Part shown: positions 21,501 through 33,757 of the stretch, piece by piece
How the letters are laid out: every line of letters starts with the position of its first letter
How positions within the stretch are numbered: the stretch's first letter is position 1
DNA from: Phaseolus vulgaris
Taxonomy: Eukaryota; Streptophyta; Magnoliopsida; Fabales; Fabaceae
Reading direction: 5' to 3'
Assembly (NCBI RefSeq): GCF_000499845.2
Contig: NC_023754.2
Location: 6,712,477-6,776,476, forward strand
Length of the DNA stretch: 64,000 bases
Translations under genes and position numbers: made by a program
Notes under the pieces: generated by a model
What the model saw: the letters and a program-made list of their open reading frames with translations, nothing else
What the model was told of the DNA's origin: nothing
The model's database searches: none

Positions 21501-23974
21501 TTGTGTTTCGTATTTTTTGTTAAAAGTTTCAATACTTTTTTCAACCTAATTTATAGGAAGTCTGGCAGATTTTGAATGTTATTTGTGTGATTACAAAGAC
21601 AGAACAAGAAAAGATCTGGCATATATGATTACTGATAGGGTTCGGCCTGAGGGTTTGGTCGTCATTATCAATGCTGACAGTGGTAGATGGTAGCTAATTA
21701 AATAAAATGTTATTGCATTCGCATAGTTTATGAATATTTAAACTGTTCCTGGCCAAGTTGGTTTCAAATCCGTATTTTTTTAGTTTCTTTTTGTAATTCT
21801 ATTAATAAACAATTGCAGAAAGTAATTTTGCATTAGAATTGGTTTGCAGGATGTGACGGTGCTCCCCTGCTTCCCTTGTTGTTTATTGTTGTTAACATGG
21901 GCTTCAATATCTCATTGCTTCATCTCATCAAGATCTCTTCTGCTGTTGTCTCTTGTCTAGCCTCCACATTTTCAGGTATTTGATTTGTTTCTTTCGAAAT
22001 ATATATACGTTAATGTGGAAATTATTCATGAGACATATAAAGTGAATAATAGTAATGTTTCAGTGGAAGAAAATGGACAACTGTAACCCGTTACAATTAA
22101 GAAATCATGGGTACAATATTTGCAATTTTAGAAATATTGACTAAAGTCATGAGGAACGGTTAATAGTTAGCCAAAACCTAGCTCTATTAACCACTTTTCC
22201 ATGTATCAGTACACATGTGCTAAATGGGAAACTTTAGCTTGTGCTAAATGGGAAACTTTAGCTTGTGCTAAATGGGAAACTTTAGCTTGTTTGTAAGGAG
22301 GCTTCTCAACTCGATTCACTTTTGTGCATGCAAACTTATTATTGAAACTATTCTCACAACTTTCTTCTTCATCTCTGATTGTAAGAATAGATCTAGCAAC
22401 TAGAAAATAATAATAGTTTTCACAAGTAAAAAAACAATTTTTCGTCAGCACTTTTGGCTGCCATTTCACACAAGGTGAAGTCTGACTGGCCTAGTAAAAA
22501 CTAACCTAGTTCATCTCAGAGCAAGAGAAACTTGAAATATTTTACTTTTATATACTTGTGATTTTCATTCACGTCAGAACTTAGATTACCTAATCTTTGC
22601 TATTTAACAAGCAATGTTTTAAATCTCAGATAGCGGTACGAAATGGCCTGCTCTAAAAACACTAAAGCATGATAGTGTATAGTGTGGGATAGCCCCTATA
22701 CTCAATTATTTTTCTGTATTTTATATAATGTATATGCATATGAATTCTCAAAAATGATAAAAAATACTCAAAATTAAGTAATATTCATAATTAACAATAA
22801 AAAGTCATAGGTGTCTTAAACAAAACCTACAATACAAGTAAATATCATAAAATATCAAATACAAGTTTTGTAGATATAGGAATCATCAATTATCACATTC
22901 TTCGAAATCCAAATTTTCTTTATCATTTTCACAATTATTACATCCATAGATTTCACTTTTGGAAATTAAAATCTCAAAATTAGTCTCTAAAAAATTGCTG
23001 ATGTAGTTGTTCATTGGAATTTTGGGAATCAACACTATAGCAATGCTCTAGTGGCCACTATTGAGCGACACTAAACTGTTTCAGTGGCGGGCAGAGGCTG
23101 CTCCGTAACAGCACTACAGTAGTCCCTGTAGTGGGTGGAGAAACCGCTATATCCCATTATTTAAAACCCTGATTACAAGTAGTGTTTAATATAACATGTT
23201 TAATTAATGGTATAGTTTTAGGTCTTTTGGTTAGTTAGTTCATTAATTAAATTGTTCACTGCTGTGCTGTCATTACAGGAGTTAATCCCAGGTTTTATGG
23301 TGCATTTGGGTATATAACATAGTTAAGTGCCATTTCAGAAAGTTTCTATGAGATGTGGACTTTTATGCTATAAATTTGACCATAAAACATACTGGATACC
23401 GAGTAAGCTAAAAAGAGCCTATTTTGATAAAACATTACTAGAAGCTTATTGAGATAAAAAGGGGCTTAAGGAAATCATGAATTATTTTCGTAGTTCCCCT
23501 TGATTGTCTTGTCAAAGACTTTCACTATATTGGCATGAATTTGAATACATGGGTATATGTGAGTGTGTATATATATTTTGAAGAAAGGTTTATATATTGA
23601 GATTGTTGAGTATTGTGTTATTTGGTGGGTGTATGGGGGATATATGCGATTTTTCTTGCTTTAGAAGACGAGGGATTTGCTGAAATATGGAAGTGTTATT
23701 TTCTTTCCTCCATTTGTTTTAATTTTACATTCTATTATAGATTCTTGGTTATTGAAAATTCTAAGGAAAATCTAACTGTAGTGGTTCAATTTGGGTTGTG
23801 GCAGTTCCAATAGCAATCTATGTGTTCACGCTGCCATTGCCATACCTTGGTGTTGGGTCTTCTCTTCCAGCAGGCTTTGTTGCAGGGGCCAGTATTCTTA
23901 TCATGGGGTTACTCATTTATTCATGGACCCCTTCAAGTGGTTCTTCCAGTGCATCCATTACAGCATCCACCTAG
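15508..23974 (+). CDS. CLT: CLT protein (CRT-like plastid thiol transporter), ten exons, complete
   Basis: Exons: 15508-15911, 17643-17788, 18348-18385, 18802-18917, 19514-19613, 19701-19736, 20156-20206, 20298-20421, 21850-21975, 23805-23974. All introns are GT-AG, phases join, and the total is 1311 bases (436 codons plus TAG). The product matches plant CRT-like transporters (Arabidopsis CLT1-3), drug/metabolite-superfamily proteins of the plastid envelope known to export gamma-glutamylcysteine and glutathione. Residues 1-90 are Ser/Arg-rich (likely transit peptide); the first membrane segment is about 95-117. Family-typical stretches are SGASIPILSQAF, LLGCFLVAIGVILTVA, SGSGAGHSLKEAG, GGSLDMFVVNSFGSAFQ, CDGAPLLPLLFIVVNMGFN and the C-terminal PLPYLGVGSSLPAGF. 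The length is normal for the family. The substrate is inferred from the family; which CLT paralogue it is cannot be decided here. Confidence 0.95.
20775..21345 (+). pseudogene. LINE (L1-type) reverse transcriptase fragment in CLT intron 8
   Basis: Frame-broken plus-strand translation shows MHFADHIVLVGEW, then INGKLDLWRESLKLHGF, CKTKYMDCKF, later EGKFYCTA, WMSRHTRAKNKIGND, and a K.KGKPKELIETIK tail. This is the order of the C-terminal half of plant L1-type RT (active-site FADD, KTEYM.C.F, LKGKFYRTA, WMSGKTR..RIRN, RGRGRPKKT). The active site reads FADH and there are several stops, so it is an old fragment co-oriented with the host gene. No poly-A tail or TSD was resolved. Confidence 0.8.
22217..22288. 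repeat. 24-bp x 3 tandem repeat in CLT intron 9
   Basis: Three perfect copies of a 24-bp unit starting GTGCTAAATGGG and ending TTTAGCTT, at 22217-22240, 22241-22264 and 22265-22288. The length could be polymorphic. Confidence 0.95.
22612..23171. mobile_element. hAT-like nonautonomous element in CLT intron 9
   Basis: The left end CAATGTTTTAAAT...ATAGCGGT mirrors the right end, which on the reverse strand reads CAGGGTTTTAAAT...ATAGCGGT. These are the CAGGG-type termini seen in many plant hAT elements. The flanking 8-mers TTAACAAG (22604-22611) and ATTACAAG (23172-23179) agree at six of eight bases, consistent with an old 8-bp target duplication. It is 560 bp with no coding capacity. Confidence 0.7.
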
Positions 23975-24118
23975 AGAAGCTTGGAGTTTCCCCAAGTCAC
24001 AAAGGTATATAGGTATAGGTTGCACCAACCCTCATTACAAGCAATGTTGATATTGCCGATCAAAAAAAAAAAAAAGAAGCAATGTTGATGATGATCACAA
24101 GGGATACTCTTTTCTTTT

Positions 24119-24124
24119 AATAAA
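24119..24124 (+). terminator. Candidate polyadenylation signal of CLT
   Basis: AATAAA lies 145 bases after the CLT stop codon, within an AT-rich 3' region. No competing AATAAA is closer. Confidence 0.5.
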
Positions 24125-24409
24125 GTGAAGTGAGAGATAGTCCTTCCAGAAATTACCACATAGGTTTTATCACTCGCATCTTAAGGATAGATCTAAGTTC
24201 AAATTTTGTCTACATTTTTCAATGATAATTTTGAAAAATGGAGTGGAAAAGATATTTCATTAGAGGAAATATGAGAATGTCTTGTAGGAGTTCTAGTGTT
24301 TTTTTTGTTCTACCTCAGGATTTTCCAACTTCATTTGGGTAGATATTAATTTTGCTGGAGCTAGTGCCAGCCCTTCCAATATTGAATAAGTTGATGTTCT
24401 CTGAACTTT

Positions 24410-24412
<3 letters not shown>

Positions 24413-24456
<44 letters not shown>

Positions 24457-24520
24457 ATAGAATGAAGATTTGAACCAGCGATGCGAGTTCCTCACTGACC
24501 CAATAGGTCAAATTTCTATA
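24413..24520 (-). mobile_element. Short SINE-like tRNA-derived retroposon with 42-base poly-T/A tract
   Basis: An uninterrupted run of 42 T (24413-24454) adjoins, on minus, a segment holding GGTTCAAATCT, a match to the pol III B box. About 30 bases upstream is TGGGTCAGTGA, similar to an A box. The A(42) tail follows the B box by only 13 bases, so this is a very short or truncated SINE or tRNA-derived retropseudogene. No TSD was confirmed. Confidence 0.5.
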
Positions 24521-24962
24521 TCTAAAATTATACTTTTTAAGATTAAGCACCAACTTACAGTTACTGTAAATTATTTGTTGTATTTATAAAATTGTAATAA
24601 AAAAGTTATGTTTTAAAAATTACAATAGCTCAATGTTAAAAGTTAAATATTTTGATTTCAATAAAATCAAGTTCATTAAAAAATTGTCTCGGATTAAAAT
24701 CATAATAAATAAAAATACTTGAAATCATAAGGAAATACAAATATTATTAAAATAGAAAATAAAGTGAAAATCAATACAATAGTAGTATAAAAAGTTAAAT
24801 AATATTAAAAATTTGTCATAATAGATGTATGAAAATGTATACTAATTAATAACTAAAACAATTCATATATCCTTCTCCCTCTTCCCTCTCTCTATCTCTC
24901 TATATATATTATTAGTATATATAATATTAGTGATTGTGTAATATTTATTTTCTCAAAATAAA
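24521..24962. other. AT-rich intergenic stretch
   Basis: No gene. AT-rich, with short TATA and CTCTCT runs near 24885-24915; it ends at the Copia LTR border. Confidence 0.4.
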
Positions 24963-25503
24963 TGTGGGTTATGACTCACCTTTCCGTTTTCTTAACATAA
25001 TTGGGAGGTTACTTGTCACAATTAATTATAATCAAATGGAGGTTTTTTACTACAATTAATTGTCATCAAAGAGAGGTTACTTACCATTAATTGTCATCAA
25101 AGGGAGGTTACTTACCATTAATTGATTTGATTATTGTTGTCTCCTAGAACCACTGTATATAGTGACTTCCTTCAAGCAATGTAACACACAACAAACAACA
25201 ACACACACTTGCTTCCTCTATCTTTTCCTATACTCTCTATTTCTTCTCTTGGATGTAAGTGTTTAACCCATATAGAGAGAATTTGTTTTGAGGCTATTTA
25301 TCTATTAGCATGAGAGGAATTCATTGTACTCCCAATACCGTTATAGTGGAAGTTTTGGCTTTCTCGCCGATGGTTTTTTACCTCTATTCAGAGGGGTTTT
25401 CCACCTAAAAATTTATGGTATCATTCTCATTTTTCCTTGTTACTTTAATTTCTCATAATCTTTTGGTTGAAATTATCACGCTTCCGCACACGATATCCCT
25501 ACA
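24963..25503 (+). repeat. Copia 5' LTR
   Basis: Starts TGTGGGTTATGACTCACC and ends ATATCCCTACA, directly before AA and the primer site. It contains three TACTTACCATTAATTG-type sub-repeats and a TATATAG TATA-like motif near 25157. Confidence 0.93.
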
Positions 25504-25544
25504 AATTGGTATCAGAGCTTTTTCGATAATTCAACCAAGATCTG

Positions 25545-28292
25545 TTGTTCAACAATGTTGAAATTCGATACATGACCAAAAGTCTTGCAAACAAACTCCG
25601 GTTAAAGGAGCGACTCTTTACACTCCGAATGTCCGAAGGTACTCACATCCAATCTCACCTTGATGAATTTAATTCCATCATAATTGATTTGGAAAATTTG
25701 GATGTTAAAATTGATGACGAGGATAAAGCCGTTCTACTTATTCTTTCTTTACCACCCTCGCATCGACAATTCAAAGAAATTATGTTATACGGTAATTATC
25801 TTACCTTAAGCTTTCATGATGTCAAGACTAATTTACTAGCCAAAGAAAAATTTGATACTCAAATTCATTCTGAAAGTTCTGGTGAAGGATTAATAGTTAG
25901 AAGGAGAAACCAAGAGAAAGGTAGGAACAATAAGTATAAATCTAGGTCAAAATCTAGAGGCAAGAACTCCAAATATTGTCATTATTGCAGGAAAAAGGGA
26001 CACGAGATCTCTGAATGTTATAATTTGAAAAATAAGCAAAATAGAGAAGATAAGGGAAATGGTAAACAACCAGAAAAATTTGCCGAAGCTAGTATTGTTG
26101 AAACTGAATCTGATGGGGATTGTTTTGTAGCTTCCAACACTGAACAAAGGTCTAAAAATGAATGGATTCTTGATTCTGATTGTACTTTTCATATGTCTCA
26201 CAATAGAGATTGGTTTACCACATATGAACTAGTTTATAATGGTCTAGTTTTGATGGGAAATGATGCTCAATGCAAAGTTGTTGGTGAAGGAACAATCAAA
26301 ATCAAGACACATGATGAAATTGTTAGAACTTTAACAGGTGTCAGATATGTCCCTGAGTTGAAACGAAATCTCATTTTCTTAGGCACCCTTGAATCTCATG
26401 GGTGTAGATACTTAGCTGAAGGTGGAGTCTTAAAAGTGTCTAAAGGAGCTCTTGTGTTACTAAAGGCAATTCGATGTGATAGTTTGTATGTGCTGTAGGG
26501 TTCAACAGTTACAGGTTCTGCAGCTGTTGCCTCACCCAACAAAGATAACACCAAGTTGTGGCATATGAGATTAGGCCACATGAGTGAGAAGGGAATTCTA
26601 ATCCCCAAGAAGAAGGGTCACCTTGGTAACCACTGTACTGGAAATGTTGATTTCTGTGAACATTGCATTTTTGGTAAGCAGAAAAATGTTAGTTTTTCTA
26701 AAGCCATACACAGAACCAAAGGTACTTTGGATTATATTCATTCAGATCTTTGGGGTCCGTCAAAAGTTCCATCCAGAGGTAAATATCGTTATATGATGAC
26801 AATTATTGATGATTTCTCACGAAAACTGTGGGTGTATTTTCTCAAACATAAGAATGAAACATTTTCCACTTTTAAAGACTGAAAATTATTGATTGAAAAT
26901 CAAACTGGCAAGAAGATAAAGAGGCTAAGGACAGACAATGACCTTGAGTTATGTTCGAATGAATTCAATGACTTCTGCAAGAAAGAAGGCATTTCCAGAC
27001 ACCTCACCATCCCAAGTACTCCACAACAGAACGGGGTTGCAGAAAGAATGAATAGAGCTATCCTGAAGAGAGTTCGTTACATGCTCTCCCATTCTGGTTT
27101 GAGCAAATCTTTTTGGGCTGAAGCGGCTTCAACGACATGTTATCTGATACATCGCTCTCCTAACAGATCAATTGATTGCAACATTCCAGAAGAAGTTTGG
27201 TCAGGTAACCATGTTGATTATTCTAATCTTAAAATATTTGGTTGCCCTGCTTATTCTCATGTAAACGAGGAAAAATTAGAATCTCGTGCTAAGAAGTGCA
27301 TTTTCTTAGGTTATGGCTTAGGGGTTAAAGGCTATCGTTTATATGACCTAGAATCTCACAAAGTAATTCACAGTCAGAATGTGACCTTTAATGAAAATGC
27401 TATGCTCTCCTCTGTAAAAGATACTGTCATTTCCTCAATTGATACAGGTGACCAGGAAGATGCTCGAGAGGAGGTGGAGTTTGAGATTAAAACATCCGTT
27501 CATGAGGAAAACGTTCCCAATTCCTCTAGTACTCAAGATGATAAAGACACTATTATTGATGGTACAAATGAACATTTGAGTCCACATGAGCAATGTCCAC
27601 CTAAACGACGAGGGTTACCACAACCGTGGTCTATGGCTCAAGAACTTCCACAACAGAGACCAAGAAATCCGACTCAAAGATTAATTGCAAAATCTGCCAA
27701 CATTGCTTATGCTTTAACTATTGCACAAGAGATGAGTGAAGAAGGTGAACCCAATAATTACTCTGAAGCTATCTCTAGTGATGACTCAACAAAGTGGATT
27801 GCTGCTATGCAAGAAGAAGTTGAGAGTCTTCTAAAAAATGAAACATGGGAATTGGTGAAGTTACCAAAAGGAAAACAAGTAATTAGTTGCAAGTGGATCT
27901 TTAAGAGAAAAGAAGGGATCCATGGTGTTGAGAGTATAAGGAATAAAACAAGATTTGTTGTAAGAGGTTTTGATCAAGAAAAATGTATTGACTTTAATGA
28001 AGTATTTTCTCCTGTTGTTCGTCATACTTCAATAAGTATATTACTTGCTTTAGTTGCCTTGTATGATTTGGAGCTGGAACAGTTAGATGTGAAAACTGCT
28101 TTTCTTCATGGTAATCTTGAGGAAGAGATTTACATCCAGCAGCTTGAGGGGTTTGTTGTTCCTGGAAAGGAGAACCATGTATGTCGTTTGAAGAAATCTC
28201 TCTACGGCTTGAAGCAATCACCAAGACAATGGTATAAGAGGTTTGATTCTTTCATGGTTGGACATGGCTACTCCAGAAGTAGCTATGATAAT
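25545..28292 (+). pseudogene. Copia gag-pol, 5' part (gag, protease, integrase, RT start)
   Basis: Gag lacks roughly its first 90 residues: it begins close to the family segment YMTKSLANKL. It keeps the zinc knuckle CHYCRKKGHEISEC. The protease active site reads WILDSDC where Copia has DSG, a glycine-to-aspartate change. After a TAG stop (26496-26498) comes the GAG-pre-integrase region (LWHMRLGHMSEKG) and the integrase core with YIHSDLWGP, then a TGA (26880-26882) in place of Trp, then RTDN and STPQQNGVAERMNR. RT follows (WIFKRKEG, LDVKTAFLHGNLEEEIY, KKSLYGLKQSPRQW) and stops at the Gypsy insertion. At least two stops and a protease mutation make it dead. Confidence 0.93.
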
Positions 28293-29080
28293 TGATCCTG
28301 CCTGTTGACCGGAGCGCTGGAGAGTGCCTCGTCAAAGGATCGACGTGCACACCGCTTATCACCTTCGTTCCTCCTCTGGATCTACTTCAAGAACCTGCAA
28401 AGAAACGACACGGCGGGCCGATCGCACTCCGACGCTCAAGTCAGTGACGGTATCACCAAATACTAAGAACTAGAACCGTGCAAAAACTCTCTCTCACAAC
28501 AGCTCTGTCGCTCGCAAGCGTAAAGTGTATGAACTGAACATGCGTACCTCAGAAAGTTCGTTAAGAGCTCTTATATACCTGGTGATTTTCTCTCTCCTGG
28601 CAGTTACAGACTTGGACACGTGGCTCGTATCCAACTGTACACGTGCCATCATCCGGAGGCTTACTGACTTGGCGCTGCTTCTACTCTCATTTTGGCTAAG
28701 TTACCTATGCATGGTACTGCCCAGTGCATAGCTAACTTTAGGAGTGCGATCTCTACTGAAACTGGCGAGTTAGGGCCTTCATACACCTTCCCTGTGGTCT
28801 CGCCGGCTGCCTTCATAATCTGCTTCTCCTTCATCTTCGGCGATGTGCTTGTTCTGGCGATCTCCGACTGCTTGGTCGCCTGAGTCTGCATCTGGCGACT
28901 CCATCCTCAACCTGGCGATCGCCTATTCTGGTAAACTGGAAGTCGGAACACGCCAACTTAACAATCGGCGACTACACGTGCCTCCCGACTTCCTTCCTAA
29001 CTGCCAACCTGGCGCCTTGTCAACACGCCTACACTGTAGCAGGGTGCCACGTCATCATACCCGACCACCAGGGCGGTACA
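28293..29080 (-). repeat. Tat-type Gypsy 3' LTR
   Basis: 788 bp, TGATCCTGCC ... GGGCGGTACA on plus; nearly identical to 39475-40269. It lacks 7 bases near 28402 (ACACGGCGGGCCG versus ACACGGCACCGCTGCGGCCG). Confidence 0.97.
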
Positions 29081-29437
29081 CAAGCCCCCCAGTCTTAAGC
29101 GAAGACTTGTCTAGCGAAAAGACTGAAAGAGCCTTCGTTAGCGCCGGTCTACGTGGCACTGACGCAGAATTCCAAGCGATAGTACTTTCTGCTGCCCTGA
29201 CGCTCCACCAAACCCTTCGCGCATCGTTCGACACGTGGCTCTCATCAACGGCTATCTTCATCTGCCGTTAGCGCTTCCCCAAACCATTTCGAAAACCCTT
29301 AAACCCATTACGTTCCACTGTTCCATCACCTTTCTTCGTGTTTGCAAAACGCTCTAACTTCCCTCTGCGAAAACTCTCGACGCTCTTCAAAGTTCCAGAT
29401 CACCATCTTCCTCCCTCGTCTTCCTGATCATTGAAAG

Positions 29438-32314
29438 GTAATTACTTTTCTTCATCTACTGGGTTTCCTTGCATTTTCACCGATTTGCATCATCCTGTAA
29501 CTGCCTGGTGCATACGCTGTGGGTCGTTTCTCCATTTCTCTTCTGCGTAACTTAGGGCTTTGTCGATCGTCGCAACGAACTCACATTCGTTCGTCGTTTC
29601 ACCTTCCTTCCATGACCGAGTCAGCCTCTGTAACCCCCTGATTGCTTTTCCTTTCTTCTTCCTTTGCAGTTGCTATCATGACTCGCACAAAGATCACCCC
29701 GAACCCCCCTCCATCAGCACGAAACCCTTCTTCACAAGCGCACGACCCAACCCAAGTTCGTGGCGCTCCCTCTTCGCAGGCTGAGAGGCCTGCATCTTCC
29801 CAAACTGCTCTGGCCCAGGCGACTCCACCAAACGCTGGAGGAGCCCCCGTGCCTCTGCCAGACTTCAAATCACTATATCCTTGGGCCACCCCGACCCTTC
29901 TAAAGGAGACCTCGTCGGTGAACACTACGGGAGCAGTTCTGCGGTTGACAAAGGGGGATGAGGCCTATCAATCGTTTCACAAGGAGCACGATGAAAGGAT
30001 GATGGTGCTGCCTTGCCCCGCCGCTCTGCCAGTATGCGCTGATGACAAAGTGAGCGCCGACGGGCCCTTTTGCTTTGTTTACACAACTTTCTTCAAGAAA
30101 GTCAAACTCAGATTTCCCCTCACCCGATTCGAGAGGGAACTCTTGACCGAGCTCAACATTGCTGCCGCCCAGCTTCACCCCAACAGCTGGGCGTTTGTTC
30201 GAGCCTTTCAAATAACGTGCGACCACCTGGGGCTGCCTGCGTCGGTGGACGTGTTTTTGTTCCTTTTTGAGGCCAAGCACCCAGGAGACCGCCTGTGGGT
30301 CAGCCTGAATGCCATTGCTGGGAGATCCATTTTTACCATCTTCCAGCAATCATACAAGGACTGGAAGGGGAAGTTCATCCAGGTTCGCGCAAACGATAAA
30401 GACACTTCCCTTCTCGACGGTTTCCCCTTGTACTGGGTGGATAAGGGGAAAAAGGAGTCCAAAAGCTGCTTCAGGAGGCCCAGAAGTCCTGATAGCATGG
30501 GAGCTTTGGACCGAGACCTCTGCCTATTCTGGAAGAGGGTGTCGGATGCCAACATAACATTCCTGACCCCCACCCTGATCTCCTTCGAATTCTTTGAGGA
30601 CCAGCTAGAATTCCAAATAGGTTAGGGTGCTACACTCTTGTTTTGATATTCCTTCTGATACTGTTTCTGGGCGTCTTGTGCGATACGCACAAGACTTTGG
30701 TTTTACCTTTTTTTTGCATATACCTGTTTTGCTGTTTCATTGCCTCATACACCCATCTCTTTCTTCTCTGAGCTAACTCATGCATTTTCGTTTCATGCAG
30801 ATAATATGTTGGGTAAAAACATGCTCGCCGACTTAAAGGCGCTCGCCCGAAACCACGGGTTGGCGACCGGTTCCCAGACGGTTCCCAACTCGGCGGTCGA
30901 GAAGGCTATCGTTCATGGGCGATCACCGCCCAAGGACCCCACCCAACGAAAGAAACTGGTCCTTAAGAGGCCAAAGCGAAAAGCCCCCCAAGTCGTCCAA
31001 GAGGAGGAGGAAGAGGACGACGAGGTCACTGAGGATGGCCTCGTTACAAAGAGGAAAAGGGTGGCACCACCTTCACCGCCTGCCCCACCCCCTCTTCCAG
31101 CTTCAACACCACCATCAACACCTGCTCCTCCTCCCTCATCGCCAACACCACCAGCCCCTTCGCCACCAGTCCAAGCAACTCCACTGGCCACTGCGCCACC
31201 AGCAGCTGAGGCTCAAGAGCCAAACTTTCTGGAGGACCCCCCAAGTGCCTCTACGCCCCATATCTCAGCTGGAGGGGGCCCTCCTTCAAACGCTTCAGCT
31301 GCAGAGAACATTCCGACCGGGGATGAGGTTGCTCACACCTCTCCAATTCTAATTACCGAGTCCCCGGTTGCGTCGCCACACCAGGAAGCAAACACTGAAA
31401 ATCCTGCTAAGGAAGGTGGCGGCGAGAACCCTCCACAAGCCCCCCTGGCGCCTCTCCAGGCATCCAACCTTTCCCTTGAAGTCATAAGGATGTGGGAACC
31501 TCTGACCGCCAAACTCAAAACCATTGCAGAGGATATCCCATCGATCATAACGAGGGCTGTGGAGAGCTCCACCAGGCGGCTTCAAGACGATCTCTACAAC
31601 CTCAAGACCGAAAATAGCACTATGAAGGTTGAGGTGGAGAAGGTGTCATTCAGCCTGACGCTCGCGGAAATGGAACACTCTCGAGTAGAGGATGCCCTGA
31701 GTACCGAGCTTAGGCTGGCGCGCAAGGAAGCTGCTGACCTTCGCCGCAAAGTCCATGAACTTGCCCAAGAGAAAGTTGAGCTAGAAAGCAAAATCGTGCC
31801 TCTGCGCACCAAGGCGAGCGACCTGGAGGCTCACATTCAAGCTAATGCCGATAAGGTACAAAAACTGGAGCAAAGGTCAATCGACCGTGAGAAGCTACTT
31901 GGGCAAGTAGAGAAAGCGAGAGACGACGCCATGGCTGATCTCGCCGAGGCAAACAAGGAGAAAGGGAAGATGGCTGCCGAGTTGGCCCAAGCTCAAACAG
32001 AATCCAAGAAGGTTACTGACGACCTTCTCCATGCTCAAGAGACCAACAAACAACTCCAAAAACAGGTTGAAGAGCAGGGGCAGCAGAACAAGGAGCTCAA
32101 GAAACAGGTTGAAGAGCTTCAAGGACAATTTGAAGAACTTAAGCTAAATTCTGCTCAGATTTTGACTGCTGGATTCGAAGCCGCTCGGCAGCAATTCGCA
32201 TGCCTATTCCCTGATCTCGACCTCAGCATGGTGTCGTTAAACAACGAAGTAGTAGATGGAAAGGTCGTTCCCGCCGAAGGCTCAACCAATTCCATCCCAT
32301 CTGCTTCTTTATAA
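29438..32314 (+). CDS. Antisense ORF (Transposase_28-like plus coiled coil) of the Tat element
   Basis: Reads opposite to gag-pol. A possible leader intron runs 29438-29669 (AAAG/GTAATT ... TTGCAG/TTGCT), followed by ATG at 29678. Coding exon 1 is 29678-30620, the intron 30621-30800 (ATAG/GTTAGG ... ATGCAG/ATAATA), exon 2 is 30801-32314. Joined, they give 818 codons with no stop. Residues about 95-310 (LPDFKSLYPW, FTIFQQSYKDWKGKF) resemble the domain called putative gypsy-type transposon (Transposase_28). Next comes an acidic patch and a Pro/Ala-rich linker, then a coiled coil of about 230 residues rich in Glu/Lys/Gln, ending near VVDGKVVPAEG. Antisense ORFs here are known in Tat elements; their role is unknown. 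It is intact although the sense pol is mutated. Confidence 0.85.
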
Positions 32315-32939
32315 ATTCACTTGTATTTACCTTGTAAAAACTCTTGCATATGTGCTTTGAACAGACGCTTATTTTAATCACAAGACTTGGATATTCTTTC
32401 TTCTGACTTCTTTTGGGCGCTTTTGCCTTCTTTGTATGTTTAACTTTGTCGATTCTAACTTAGCGATTTTGCAAATGCGGCCTTTGACGTAACTGCCTTG
32501 AGTCAATTCAAACTTAAGCAATAATCGCTTCAAACAACTCGTGCTCTTGAGGCACTAACCTGATCATAAGAACAGCTTCCAAGCAACAAACTGTAACTCA
32601 ATCAACGGTTCAAACAACGTCCCACTCGACCTGCTTTATCAAACAAGTCTTTCAATCTTCTCGCCGTGTTTGAACTTTTCCCAATCGCCAAGACCTCTTG
32701 GCAACACCAGCTTTTCCTGGCCCCGTGCTTTGGCAATCGTTTCTTTATCTGGGGTAGAAACGCCCTTTGGGATCTTCCTTTGCCCCCTTGAACTTCAGAG
32801 CAAAAGACCGGCTGACTAGGTGTTCTCTTCGAACCTACCTTAGCCACCTTTCAACTTCTTCCACCCTCTTCGCCACACCTGAACTCGTTCAAGACGAGAA
32901 GGATTTTATCTTGCCTACGCTCGCATGTAAGCGAGAAGG
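32315..32939. other. Tat element spacer
   Basis: No ORF of substance. This is the region between the antisense gene and the tandem-repeat block, where transcripts from both strands would converge. Confidence 0.5.
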
Positions 32940-33520
32940 TCTTCGACTCGCCTGAACTCGCTCATCGGCGAGAAGGACTTTCACTCGCCTGAACTCGCTC
33001 ATCGGCGAGAAGGTCTTTAATGGGCCTTATTTCGCACAACGACGATAAGGACTTTATATGGTGCCTCAACTTGCCCAGGGTGTACATCTCCTCCCCCCCG
33101 GATGCACTGAGGACCTTTCTCTTTCTCGCCTGCACTCGCTCAACGGCGAGGAGGTCTTTAACTGGCCTTAGCTCGCGTAACGGCGATAAGGACTTTATAT
33201 GGTGCCTCAACTTGCCCAGGGTGTACATCTCCTCCCCCCTGGATGCACTGAGGACCTTTCTCGCCTGCACTCGCTCGACGGCGGGGAGGTCTTTAACTTG
33301 CCTCTACATTGCCCCAGGAGTTACATCTTCTCGCTCCCAGAAACACGGAGGACTTTTTCTCTTCCTCGCCTGCACTCGCTCGAAAACTTGCCTCAAAACG
33401 CGCGCGGGCGTTGAGGTCTTTCATCTGGTGCCTCCGATCGCCGAAAGACGATGAGGACTTTGAAAACTTAACTGGTGCCTCCGATCGCCGAAAAACGATG
33501 ATGACTTAAAATCTTTTAGA
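32940..33520. repeat. Tandem-repeat block in Tat element spacer
   Basis: Two nested periodicities are visible. A 35-bp unit (TCGCCTGAACTCGCTCATCG...) occurs twice at about 32948-33017. A 135-141-bp unit starting GGCCTTA..TCGC occurs at 33023-33163 and 33164-33298, followed by decayed copies to about 33520. Each contains GGCGA..AGG.CTTT submotifs. The second Tat-type element has an unrelated 45-bp array at the equivalent place. Confidence 0.85.
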
Positions 33521-33757
33521 AAGCACGCGATATGTCTTTTCTTGCCTTAAATCATGTACAAATGACAAGGTCTTTCTTCAAAACTTTTGAAAATATCACA
33601 CATGCAATCTGAAAACACCTTATACTTCGAAAACTCTTCTTTTATTGGGTGGCCTCATTAAAAACCCTCCTTAGGGAAAAAAGAGTGCCCCCTTGAAACT
33701 GTTTTAACAGAGACATTGTAATGTAACATTTTGTGTTTGTCTTTACTTACAAAGCTC

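Noticed and set aside
32940..33520. Regular spaced repeats suggesting a CRISPR-like array
   Set aside because: Eukaryotic transposon spacer; units are long, diverged and without unique spacers.
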